64,000 nucleotides of DNA from the NCBI GenBank assembly GCA_020444475.1, contig JAHLKV010000003.1:248001-312000 (forward strand), in the 5' to 3' direction. The position numbers were made by a program, and so were the translations under genes. Positions 45,980 through 54,269 of the stretch are shown here, one piece after another. Position 1 is the first letter of the stretch. Each line of letters opens with the position of its first letter. The notes below the pieces were generated by a model. The model did not search any database and had not been told where the DNA came from. It saw nothing but the letters and a program-made list of their open reading frames with translations. Source of the DNA: a bacterium. GTDB taxonomy: Bacteria; Zixibacteria; MSB-5A5; GN15; FEB-12.

Positions 45980-47053
45980 ATGCGGCACTATCTCACGATA
46001 CTCACTGCTGCCCTGGCGATCGTCCTGATCGCCGGGATGCCGACCGCTGCGACTACCATCGCAGATGTGAAACTCCGCTGCCCGGCCTGCGGCCACAAGT
46101 TCAAGGCGGGCGTGATCGCATCCACGAACAACTTCGGCGGTCAGGATAGAGACTTCTACTCCCACGCTAGCGGCTTCCCGCCGATCCTGATCTATCCGAT
46201 TACCTGTCGCCGATGTCTCTACTCCGGCTATCGCGATGACTTTGAGATTGACGAGCTCGATGACGAGACGAGAGCCCTCCTTCGCAGCCGCCTCACACTT
46301 CCTGAGAACCTGCCACCTCCCGACGACTCGACCGGCCTCCCGGCCTGGGCCCGCTACGACCTTATCATCCTGTCGGCTGAGATCCGAGGTTTGTCTCTCG
46401 ACTACCTCATCGACGCTGCCCTCTGCGCCAGTTGGGCGGTGCGCGAAGATGCCGCCCCCGCTCAGCCATGGGGCGACCACTACTGGAATTGTGCCGTCAA
46501 CTACACCGACAGCATGATGAAGGAGTTGTCTCCGGAAGGACAAAACCGAGCGCTTCGCGACGTCGCCCTCGCCCGTCAACTGGTGCCCCGGCTCCAATCG
46601 GTGCCCAACGGCTCAAGGTTATGCGCTACCCTGGGAGTGATTATACTTCTTCGCAAACACGGAGAACTGACCGAAGCCATGGATCTCTGCCGGCTTGTCG
46701 AGCCGTTGGTAAGCCATGAGGATTTTATGCAGTTTTCGGACTCGATGAGAGTATCAAACGAACGGGAACGCCGCTACCAGCAGATCGCCCTGACATACAT
46801 CGAAAAGTCCTTCGGGGAGATCGCACCCTTCGAAGGACCTGCCGGGCGGCTATACCTCGCGGGCGAACTCTGCCGACGGCTGGAACGATACGATCAGGCC
46901 CTCCAGTACTTCCGGCAGGCGGCACAGGCCACTGCAATCCCCGAAGGGCTGGACGAATGGATCGTCGAACAACAGGCGCTGGTTACCAACATCCTTCACA
47001 AGGGAACAACACCCGATGAACCGCCTCCCAAAGATCACCCTCCTCTCGACTGA
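45980..47053 (+). CDS. Exported DUF2225-type zinc-ribbon protein with TPR-like repeats
   Basis: The 357-residue protein starts with a signal peptide (YLTILTAALAIVLIAGMPTAA), followed by LRCPACGHKFKAGVI and, 35 residues on, TCRRCLYSGYRDDFE, the two CxxC knuckles of DUF2225. The rest is helical; LYLAGELCRRLERYDQALQYFRQAA near 315-340 is a tetratricopeptide-like repeat. DUF2225 proteins are normally cytoplasmic; the signal peptide here would place the zinc site in the periplasm. GGGGGAT precedes the ATG at 45980. Its last 38 bp overlap the cupin gene. Confidence 0.75.
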   Translation: MRHYLTILTAALAIVLIAGMPTAATTIADVKLRCPACGHKFKAGVIASTNNFGGQDRDFYSHASGFPPILIYPITCRRCLYSGYRDDFEIDELDDETRALLRSRLTLPENLPPPDDSTGLPAWARYDLIILSAEIRGLSLDYLIDAALCASWAVREDAAPAQPWGDHYWNCAVNYTDSMMKELSPEGQNRALRDVALARQLVPRLQSVPNGSRLCATLGVIILLRKHGELTEAMDLCRLVEPLVSHEDFMQFSDSMRVSNERERRYQQIALTYIEKSFGEIAPFEGPAGRLYLAGELCRRLERYDQALQYFRQAAQATAIPEGLDEWIVEQQALVTNILHKGTTPDEPPPKDHPPLD

Positions 47054-47342
47054 TCAGACCGACTACCTCCGTCTGATCAAGCCCGACCAAAGCGTCAGGC
47101 TCCACGCCGGCTATGTTACCCTTCAACCGGGAGAATCGGTCGGCGAACACAGCACCGAAGAGCGCGAGGAAATCATTATCGTCCTGCAGGGCGAAGGCTC
47201 CGCATGGGCCGACTCCTTGCCCACCCCAATGCTCTTCCGCGCCCCGGCGATAGTGTACATCCCCCCCAACACCAGACACAACATCACCAACACGGGAGAG
47301 ACCCCCCTGCGCTATATCTTCGCCGTCACACCGATCTCATAG
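47016..47342 (+). CDS. Small single-domain cupin protein
   Basis: The 108-residue protein is one cupin barrel: GYVTLQPGESVGEHSTEEREEIIIVLQGEG gives motif 1 with His and Glu ligands, and PAIVYIPPNTRHNITNTGETPLRYIFAV motif 2 with the last His. A metal centre is likely; substrate unknown. The ATG lies inside the end of the DUF2225 gene (38 bp overlap) with AAGGGAA upstream, so the two form a unit. Confidence 0.85.
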   Translation: MNRLPKITLLSTDQTDYLRLIKPDQSVRLHAGYVTLQPGESVGEHSTEEREEIIIVLQGEGSAWADSLPTPMLFRAPAIVYIPPNTRHNITNTGETPLRYIFAVTPIS

Positions 47343-47414
47343 TCCGATCCTGAGTCGACCTCCTTTGCCGGGCCATTTCACGGAGTCCCACGCATGCAGG
47401 GTAAGCGAGTTGCC

Positions 47415-47434
47415 ACCACCGCCGGTGGTTTTTG
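47415..47434 (+). terminator. Terminator after the cupin gene
   Basis: ACCACC/GGTGGT stem with a 3-base loop (47415-47429), followed by TTTTG. Confidence 0.65.
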
Positions 47435-47469
47435 TTGACACCACTACTCCTCTTTGACACCATCACTTC

Positions 47470-48027
47470 ATGGGACGCTTTATATCTCCACCGCCCGGAC
47501 GACTCATTGTCTCGATCGCCTACTGCCATATCGACGCCCTCGCCGACTGCCTGACCCGGCTCGAGAAGGAGTTCGGCCAGGTGCAGGCCGAAACGGTCGA
47601 TATCCCCTTTACCGGCGAACCGCGCCACACCGAAGAGATGGGCGAGCCGCTCTCCCGTCGCTTCTTCTCGTTCCATCGCCTGGTGGAGCGCGAGAAACTG
47701 GTCGATCTCAAACGCACCTGTTACAAGGTCGAATCCGCCTTCGCGGACCACGTCGGCGACCACCTCTTCCGCGCCGTCAATGTCGACCCCGGCATCATGA
47801 CCACCGAGAAAGTAGTTATGGCCTCGTCGCACGAATACAACTACCGTCTCTATCTCGGCAAAGGCGTCTTCGCGCAGATTGAGCTGATCTACGCCCGCGG
47901 CCGCTATGTCGGCCTCCCCTGGACCAACCCCGATTTCTGCCACCCCGAGGCGATCGACTTTTTCGCCCGTGTCCGGAGCGCCTTCGATACGGTCAAGGAA
48001 GTTGCCAGCGAAGCGATCGGGAAGTAG
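47470..48027 (+). CDS. DUF4416 family protein
   Basis: The 185-residue protein has the DUF4416 pattern: LIVSIAYCHIDALADCLTRLEKEFGQV, PFTGEPRHTEEMGEPLSRRFFSFHRLVER, VNVDPGIMTTEKVVMASSHEYNYRLYLGKGVFAQIELIY and GLPWTNPDFCHPEAIDFF. These proteins occur singly in many anaerobes and FCB bacteria; their reaction is unknown. No neighbour hints at a role. No strong ribosome site precedes the ATG. Confidence 0.8.
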   Translation: MGRFISPPPGRLIVSIAYCHIDALADCLTRLEKEFGQVQAETVDIPFTGEPRHTEEMGEPLSRRFFSFHRLVEREKLVDLKRTCYKVESAFADHVGDHLFRAVNVDPGIMTTEKVVMASSHEYNYRLYLGKGVFAQIELIYARGRYVGLPWTNPDFCHPEAIDFFARVRSAFDTVKEVASEAIGK

Positions 48028-48167
48028 TTCAAGGTCGAACGAATTTCCATTAATCCAAACTCTCACTTCAACTGTCTTTTTTGAAGAACCCGTCGGTACG
48101 GCTTGCCGCACCCGCCCCCGGCGTATAAGCTACAGGTACCCAACGAAGACATCCGAAAAGGAAGCCT

Positions 48168-49058
48168 ATGCATGTATGGGCAGGCCGACTGGCCGCAACA
48201 GTGCTCCTGATCCTCTGCGCCGTCCCATCCGGCGGCTGTGGTGACAGCACCATCTCGGCCCAATGGGCAGGGGATACAGTCGAGGTCGACGGCTGGTCGT
48301 CCGACTGGGATAATCTGCGCACGACCTACTTCGAAGAAGAGAAAATCGTCCTCGGACTCGCCAATGACTCCACCAACTTCTATATCCTCTTCCGCTTTCA
48401 GGACCCCCAGTGGGCGCGCTCTATCCGCATGTCCGGACTTACCTTCTGGCTCGATCCCGAAGGCGGCAAGGACAGGAACATCGTGCTAACCTATAACGGC
48501 GGTCCATCGATGGAACAGCTGCGCGACGCACCCGGCGGCGAAGCCGACGACAACCACCGTCAGCTCCCTCCCGAAATGCAACAGCGCCGCGATCAGATGA
48601 TGAAAAACCGCGAGCCGCAGCTTCAAATCGAAATCAAGGACCGGATCGCCCAAATGCCGATTGCTACCGATGGCTCGGTTGGTCCCAAAGTCGCCTTTGC
48701 GATGGACCATGGCATGTACTGCTATGAATTCAGTATCCCGCTCCACGAAATTGGCGTTCGTTCCTACGGGCTGGGAGTCGCTCCGGGAGCGAAGATCGGT
48801 CTCGGCGCCAAATGGGGCGGAATGCCCTCCGATCGTTCCCAGCGCGGCATGGGTGGCGGCGGTATGATGGGCGGCGGCCCGCCCGGTGGCGGTACATTCG
48901 GCGGCGGTCCTCCCGGCGGCGGTGGCGGACCGGGCGGTATGGGCGGACCGCCAGGAGGCGAACGCATGCAAACGCCCCGGGAACAGGATGTAGCGCTGAA
49001 GGTTCTCCTTGCTCCGGGATCGAATGCTTCGGCTGAGAACGAAGTCGGAAACGAGTAG
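48168..49058 (+). CDS. Lipoprotein with CBM9-like domain and Gly/Pro-rich tail
   Basis: The 296-residue lipoprotein has lipobox PSGGC, then IDVEVDGWSSDW-like opening (VEVDGWSSDWDNLRTTYFEE) and VLGLANDSTNFYILFRFQDPQW, which resemble the family 9 carbohydrate-binding/DOMON-like beta sandwich found in periplasmic and cytochrome-linked proteins. Residues about 225-270 are a low-complexity Gly/Pro/Met stretch (GGGMMGGGPPGG). The domain may bind sugar or haem; no ligand residues can be chosen. A terminator follows at once, so it is monocistronic. Confidence 0.75.
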   Translation: MHVWAGRLAATVLLILCAVPSGGCGDSTISAQWAGDTVEVDGWSSDWDNLRTTYFEEEKIVLGLANDSTNFYILFRFQDPQWARSIRMSGLTFWLDPEGGKDRNIVLTYNGGPSMEQLRDAPGGEADDNHRQLPPEMQQRRDQMMKNREPQLQIEIKDRIAQMPIATDGSVGPKVAFAMDHGMYCYEFSIPLHEIGVRSYGLGVAPGAKIGLGAKWGGMPSDRSQRGMGGGGMMGGGPPGGGTFGGGPPGGGGGPGGMGGPPGGERMQTPREQDVALKVLLAPGSNASAENEVGNE

Positions 49059-49065
49059 ACTTCTC

Positions 49066-49128
49066 ACTCGCCGGGCGTGTATACGATACGAGCACAGACA
49101 CCAATCACCCGGCGAGTTTTTCGCTTTT
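49066..49128 (+). terminator. Terminator after the CBM9-like lipoprotein gene
   Basis: Perfect 10 bp stem ACTCGCCGGG/CCCGGCGAGT (49066-49075 with 49108-49117) with a 32-base loop, followed by TTTTCGCTTTT. Confidence 0.75.
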
Positions 49129-49220
49129 ATTTGGGCGACTCGAGCCGCACATTGCGCGGTACGTGAGACATAGCGACTTTCAGCCGACGGGTCACACCGT
49201 CCTGTGGGGTTAAGACAGAC

Positions 49221-50483
49221 ATGGATAAGTTTGTAGTCAAAGGCCCGGCCAAACTGACCGGCAGCATCCGTACCGATGGTTCCAAAAACGCCGCCCTCCC
49301 GATCATGGCCGGCGCCCTCCTGGTCGCCAAAGGCGAAACCGTAATCAAAAACGTCCCACCCCTTCGCGACATCAACACGTTTATCAAGGTACTCGAATTC
49401 CTGGGCGCCAAAATCAGCTACGATCCGGGCAAGGCCGTAGTTACGATCGACGCCGGCCAACTCACCAGCAACACCGCCCCCTACGAACTCATGCGACAGA
49501 TGCGCGCCTCGTTCCTCGTGCTCGGCCCGGTGCTGGCGCGAATGGGCGAAGCCAAAGTGTCACTACCCGGTGGCTGCTCCCTTGGTTCACGACCGGTCGA
49601 TTTCCATATCAAAGCCTTCGCGGCCATGAAAGCCAAAATCGAAGAGAAAAGCGGCTATATCATCGCCAGGGGCAAACCGCTCCACGGTGACATCATCTAT
49701 TTCGACCGTCCCTCCCACACCGGAACGGAAAACCTCCTCTACGGCGCCGTTTTCGCCAAGGGAAAGACGACCATCATCAATGCCGCCTGTGACCCGGAAG
49801 TCATCGATGTCGCCCACTACCTCAATGAGGCTGGTGCCAAAATACATGGCGCCGGCACACCGACCATCACGGTCGAACCGGTTGGCAAGCTCAACGCCAT
49901 CGAGTATACGGTTTCCGGTGACCGGCTGGTCGCCGGCACCTACCTGATCGGCGCCGCGATGACATCGGGCGATGTCGAAGTGTCCGGAATCGAGCCCGAG
50001 CAGCTCACGATGGTACTTCGCAAGCTTGAGGAAATGGGCGCCAAAGTCAATTCGACAAAGAAAAAGATCCGCGTCCAGGGACCCAAACGGCTCGGGCCGA
50101 TTAATCTGACTACCTTCCCCTTTCCCGGCTTCCCGACCGATCTGCAGGCCTGTATGATGGCCGCCGCCTGCACGGCCACCGGAACATCTCACATCAAAGA
50201 GACTGTTTTTGTAGACAGATTCTCTCATACCATGGAGTTGAGACGTCTGGGTGCAGATATCCAGGTCGCCAGCTCTGAAGCGGTCGTCAACGGCATTGAA
50301 GGACTTCAGGGAGCCGAAGTCATGGCGCCGGATATTCGGGCCGGAGCCGGCATTACGCTCGCCTGCCTGTCGGCCAGGGGAAAATCAGAGATACTGCGGG
50401 TCTATCATATAGACCGAGGGTACCATCAGTTGGAAGAAAAACTGGCTTCTTTGGGCGCCGACATAAGTCGACAGCCAATGTAG
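49221..50483 (+). CDS. murA: UDP-N-acetylglucosamine 1-carboxyvinyltransferase
   Basis: The 420-residue enzyme has GSKNAALPIMAGALL near 20 (active-site Lys/Asn), LMRQMRASFLVLGPVLAR, PGGCSLGSRPVDFHI with the catalytic cysteine at C119 (Cys115 in E. coli, the residue alkylated by fosfomycin), and FPTDLQACMMAA near 305. It transfers enolpyruvate from PEP to UDP-GlcNAc, the first step of peptidoglycan synthesis in the cytoplasm. The presence of Cys rather than Asp predicts fosfomycin sensitivity. Length is normal; monocistronic between terminator and the 50607 gene. Confidence 0.96.
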   Translation: MDKFVVKGPAKLTGSIRTDGSKNAALPIMAGALLVAKGETVIKNVPPLRDINTFIKVLEFLGAKISYDPGKAVVTIDAGQLTSNTAPYELMRQMRASFLVLGPVLARMGEAKVSLPGGCSLGSRPVDFHIKAFAAMKAKIEEKSGYIIARGKPLHGDIIYFDRPSHTGTENLLYGAVFAKGKTTIINAACDPEVIDVAHYLNEAGAKIHGAGTPTITVEPVGKLNAIEYTVSGDRLVAGTYLIGAAMTSGDVEVSGIEPEQLTMVLRKLEEMGAKVNSTKKKIRVQGPKRLGPINLTTFPFPGFPTDLQACMMAAACTATGTSHIKETVFVDRFSHTMELRRLGADIQVASSEAVVNGIEGLQGAEVMAPDIRAGAGITLACLSARGKSEILRVYHIDRGYHQLEEKLASLGADISRQPM

Positions 50484-50606
50484 CCGATAGCCAGAATAGA
50501 CGAGGAACCATCACCGAATCAGGCTAACGACCAGCGAAATTCCGACCTGACCAGTACACATTCGGCCCGGCCCGGTCGTCGCTTATTCGGAAGGATTATA
50601 CTGTTT

Positions 50607-53600
50607 ATGAAGAAGATTCTGCTCGCAGCGACCATGGCGATGTTGATGGCGGTTCCCGCCCAGGCCCAGGAAACCTACTTCGGCAAAAACAAGGTCCGGT
50701 ACAAAGATTTTGAATGGAGCTACATCCAAACCCGCCATTTCGATGTCTACTTCTACGAAAACGCCTATCCGACGGCCAAATTCGCCGCCGCTGTGATGGA
50801 ATCATCGTACGTGAATATCTCCGATGCCCTGATGTACCGACTGCAGCGCCGGATCCCCGTTTTCGTCTACAACTCCCACAACGACTTCCAGCAGACCAAT
50901 ATTATCTCCGGGCTGCTTCCCGAAGGGGTCGCGGGGTTCACCGAAGCCTTCAAGAGCCGAATCGTCCTGCCGTTCGACGGCTCCTACTCGGACTTCGCTC
51001 ATACCCTCCACCATGAGCTTGTCCACGGCTTCCAGTACGATATGCTCTACGGTAACATGTTCACCTCGCTTGTCTCCCGGCAGCGCCTGTTCCAGATGCC
51101 ACTCTGGTTCTCCGAAGGCATGGCCGAGTATCTCTCGATAGGCGGCTGGGACTACTGGTCGGACATGTTCATGCGCGACGCCACCATTAACGGATATCTG
51201 ACTCCGCCCCTCTATATCGGCGGCTATCTCGCCTACCGCCAGGGACAGGCGATGGTGAAGTACCTCGCCGACCGATACGGCGAGAAGAAGATCGGTGAGA
51301 TTCTCCAGAAGGGGAAAATATACCTGACCATGGACAAAGCCATGAAGGCCTCCATCAATCAGGATCAGGAAGAATTCTGGAAAGACTTCGAAAAGGAAAT
51401 GAAGCGCCGCTACTGGCCGGAGATCAACGAGCGCGAAGAGCCCGATGAGTTTGCCAAGCAGCTGACGCACTCCGGCGAAGACGGCTCCTACTTCAACGAA
51501 AAACCCGAGTTCTCCCCTGATGGCGACAAGCTGGCCATCTTTACCGATCGCTCCGACTACACCGAGATCGTGCTGATCTCCGCGATCGACGGCGAGCATC
51601 TTAAACGCCTCGTCAAGGCCTCCCGCTCCGGCGATCTCGAGTCGCTGCACTCTTATGTCAGCGGCCTTTCGTTTTCGCCCGATGGTCGCGGGCTGGCGTT
51701 CGTCACCAAGTCGGGCGGAAGCGACGCCATCTACCTGTACAGCCTCGACAAAGAAGACATCTACAAGCGCCGCCGCTTCAACTACTACAATATCGTGGGA
51801 CCATCCTGGTCTCCCGACGGCGAAAAGGTCGCTTTTGCGGCCCTCGACGGTCACAAACGCGACCTCTACGTCTGGAATGTCAAAACCGACAAGGTCGTGC
51901 AGCTTACCGACGATCGCTTCGACGATGCCGATCCGACCTGGATGCCCAATTCCGGCGATTTGATTTTCTCATCCGATCGCCCGCATCCCGCCAGCCCGGT
52001 CGTCGATCCGGGCGGTCAGCCGCTCGCCGGCGATGAAATCCGGCCGGGCGGCTTCGAGTACGGCGCCTATAATCTCTTCCGAGTGAATGTCGACACCAAA
52101 CGCGTATCTCCCATCGATGTCGGCCCGGGCCCCAACAAAGTGCCGCGTGTTTCACCCGACGGTTCCAAGATCGCTTTCGTCTCCGCCCGCAACGGTATCG
52201 ATAACCTGTACATTGGCTATCTGGACTCCACCAAGTACTTCGCCGCCACCAATATCCTCGGCGGCGTCATCCATCACAGCTGGGGACCCGATGGTGACCG
52301 CATCGCCATGTCAGTCTTCCACAAAGGGCGCTTTGACATCTTCGTCCTGAAAGATATCGCACCGGTCGGCGACAACGGCGTCCTCACGCCCACCGCCTAC
52401 GTCCTCGGCGATTATAACGACCCCTTCGCCAAAGACAAAGAGCCGGTGGCTTCCGCCGAAAACGCCGCGCCTCCATCCGACCTGACCGTACCGGAGGACA
52501 GCGCTGTCGCCGTGTCGGACACCGCTGCGATAGCTGCGGTTGATTCCACGTCCGCCGACTCCACCGTCCTCGCCGCCGTCACGGATACCACCGGTGAACC
52601 GGCGACTATCGCATCCGCCGACACGACTACGACCGACTCCACGACGACCGAAGACGGCGAGCGCGCCGATGAAGGTCCGACGGGAGAATTTGTCGACGAT
52701 GAGTTCGTCTTCAGCACCGACACGATCGAGTCCTCTCCGCTCGACACGCTGATGAAGGACGTTACCGGCGGCAGCACGGAGTATCGCACGACCCCCATGG
52801 AGGAACCAGCCTCGTTCGACTCCATCCCGCCCCGTCTGCCCAGCGGCGAGTACCAGATTCAGAAGTACAAAGTGAAGTTCACCCCGGACTTCGTCGGCGG
52901 CGGCCTCTCCTACGATACGTTTTTCGGTCTCCGAGGTAACTCCTACTTCGTCTTCTCCGACTACCTCGGCAACCACCAGATTTACGTCGCCACTGACCTC
53001 GTTAACACCATCGACCAGTCCAACGTCCAGGTGTTCTACTTCAACTACAAAAATCGGATCAACTGGGGTGTCGGCGCCTTTCACACCAAAAACTACTACG
53101 AGGACAACAACAACTTCCTCTTCAGCGACCGGTTCTACGGCTTCCAGGCGTATTTCTCCCGACCGTTCTCCATCTTCAGCCGCCTGCAGCTGTCGCTGTC
53201 GCAGTACTTCATAGACCGCAAATACTACGATTCGATTGATCCCAACTTCGGCAACGACCGAAACTCGAAAGTCACCACCGCTGACTTCTCCTGGATCACC
53301 GACAACATCCTCTGGGGGAACACCGGACCGGTCAACGGCCGTCGCGCCAAGCTCTCCTTCAACGGCGGCGTCAATCTGTTCGACGCGAGCGATATCGAGT
53401 ACTACGCCCTCGAGGGTGACTACCGCAAGTACTGGCATTTCGCCAAGACCTTCTCGATGGCCTTCCGCGTCGCTTTCGGCGCCTCCGAAGGCAAAACTCC
53501 GAAGCTGTATTTCCTGGGCGGCACCACCAACTGGATCGGTACCACCACCGTCGACGCCAAAGTCTACGATGTCGAGAATCTGTACTTCTCCGATGTCGTC

Positions 53601-53963
53601 ACGCCGCTGCGCGGTTATGACTACTACCAGCTCTCCGGAAACCGCTTCGGCCTGATAAACTGGGAGTTCCGCTTCCCCATGATCCAGTACTTCATCATGC
53701 GCTATCCGCTGCCGATCTTCCTGGCCAACGTCAACGGCGCGGTTTTCATGGATATGGGTGCGGCCTGGAACAACGACACCTTCAAAGGCGGCACCACCGC
53801 CGACGGCCCCGGTCGCCTCAACGACATCAAGACCGGCTTCGGCTTCGGACTGCGCGCCAACCTCTGGTTCATCCTGCTGCGCTACGACCTTGCCTGGTCC
53901 ACCGACTGGGCCACCGTCTCCGACCGACCGACCTCATACTTCTCGTTCGGAGCCGACTTCTAA
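50607..53963 (+). CDS. Metallopeptidase - beta-propeller - Omp85 barrel fusion protein
   Basis: The 1118-residue protein begins with a signal peptide (LAATMAMLMAVPAQAQ). Residues about 30-280 form a gluzincin-type peptidase: HHELVHGFQYDM (HExxH) near 135 and, 35 residues on, WFSEGMAEYLS with the third zinc Glu. Residues about 290-600 hold TolB-like PD40 propeller repeats (FSPDGDKLAIFTDRSD, FSPDGRGLAFV, WSPDGEKVAF, VSPDGSKIAFV). A Ser/Thr/Asp-rich linker (about 600-740) leads to a beta-barrel of Omp85 type with LRGYDYY near 1008 and a final FSFGADF. It is therefore predicted to sit in the outer membrane with peptidase and propeller in the periplasm. Confidence 0.85.
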   Translation: MKKILLAATMAMLMAVPAQAQETYFGKNKVRYKDFEWSYIQTRHFDVYFYENAYPTAKFAAAVMESSYVNISDALMYRLQRRIPVFVYNSHNDFQQTNIISGLLPEGVAGFTEAFKSRIVLPFDGSYSDFAHTLHHELVHGFQYDMLYGNMFTSLVSRQRLFQMPLWFSEGMAEYLSIGGWDYWSDMFMRDATINGYLTPPLYIGGYLAYRQGQAMVKYLADRYGEKKIGEILQKGKIYLTMDKAMKASINQDQEEFWKDFEKEMKRRYWPEINEREEPDEFAKQLTHSGEDGSYFNEKPEFSPDGDKLAIFTDRSDYTEIVLISAIDGEHLKRLVKASRSGDLESLHSYVSGLSFSPDGRGLAFVTKSGGSDAIYLYSLDKEDIYKRRRFNYYNIVGPSWSPDGEKVAFAALDGHKRDLYVWNVKTDKVVQLTDDRFDDADPTWMPNSGDLIFSSDRPHPASPVVDPGGQPLAGDEIRPGGFEYGAYNLFRVNVDTKRVSPIDVGPGPNKVPRVSPDGSKIAFVSARNGIDNLYIGYLDSTKYFAATNILGGVIHHSWGPDGDRIAMSVFHKGRFDIFVLKDIAPVGDNGVLTPTAYVLGDYNDPFAKDKEPVASAENAAPPSDLTVPEDSAVAVSDTAAIAAVDSTSADSTVLAAVTDTTGEPATIASADTTTTDSTTTEDGERADEGPTGEFVDDEFVFSTDTIESSPLDTLMKDVTGGSTEYRTTPMEEPASFDSIPPRLPSGEYQIQKYKVKFTPDFVGGGLSYDTFFGLRGNSYFVFSDYLGNHQIYVATDLVNTIDQSNVQVFYFNYKNRINWGVGAFHTKNYYEDNNNFLFSDRFYGFQAYFSRPFSIFSRLQLSLSQYFIDRKYYDSIDPNFGNDRNSKVTTADFSWITDNILWGNTGPVNGRRAKLSFNGGVNLFDASDIEYYALEGDYRKYWHFAKTFSMAFRVAFGASEGKTPKLYFLGGTTNWIGTTTVDAKVYDVENLYFSDVVTPLRGYDYYQLSGNRFGLINWEFRFPMIQYFIMRYPLPIFLANVNGAVFMDMGAAWNNDTFKGGTTADGPGRLNDIKTGFGFGLRANLWFILLRYDLAWSTDWATVSDRPTSYFSFGADF

Positions 53964-53987
53964 GAACCGATGATGATAACTCAAGAG

Positions 53988-54016
53988 AGCGGGTGGCTGC
54001 AGCCATCCGCTTTTTC
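53988..54016 (+). terminator. Terminator of the 50607-53963 gene
   Basis: Stem AGCGGGTGGC/GCCATCCGCT (one G-T pair) followed by TTTTCTTTG, 25 bp past the stop. Confidence 0.8.
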
Positions 54017-54043
54017 TTTGCGTGTGATTGGTATCTCGGTGAG

Positions 54044-54075
54044 AATAAAAACGCGGTCGAGTGATCGACCGCGTT
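54044..54075 (-). terminator. Terminator facing the Lon-family gene
   Basis: Perfect stem AACGCGGTCGA/TCGACCGCGTT (54050-54060 with 54065-54075) followed on the minus strand by TTTATTC. It lies 195 bp past the stop of the Lon-family gene, with a D hairpin in between. Confidence 0.75.
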
Positions 54076-54201
54076 GATGTGTCTGCCAATTAGCCTTGCG
54101 CATTGAACCATTAGCAAACGGTGCAATTAAGAAAACCCCCGGCACACTGTCAAGTGCATTCTGACCACCATCGAAGGTGTGACCATCTCGCACCTCCGTA
54201 C

Positions 54202-54252
54202 CCCACGCGTTCCGCGTGGGAACGTGCGTGGTGTACGTCCTCGTGCACCACG
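54202..54252. repeat. CCCACGCG hairpin followed by a family D hairpin
   Basis: Perfect CCCACGCG/CGCGTGGG stem (54202-54220) and a D copy identical in its 26 bp to 4756-4781 (54227-54252), nearly 50 kb away. The rest of the 54076-54269 gap shows nothing else. Confidence 0.8.
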
Positions 54253-54269
54253 CCCACTAAGCGGCTTCC

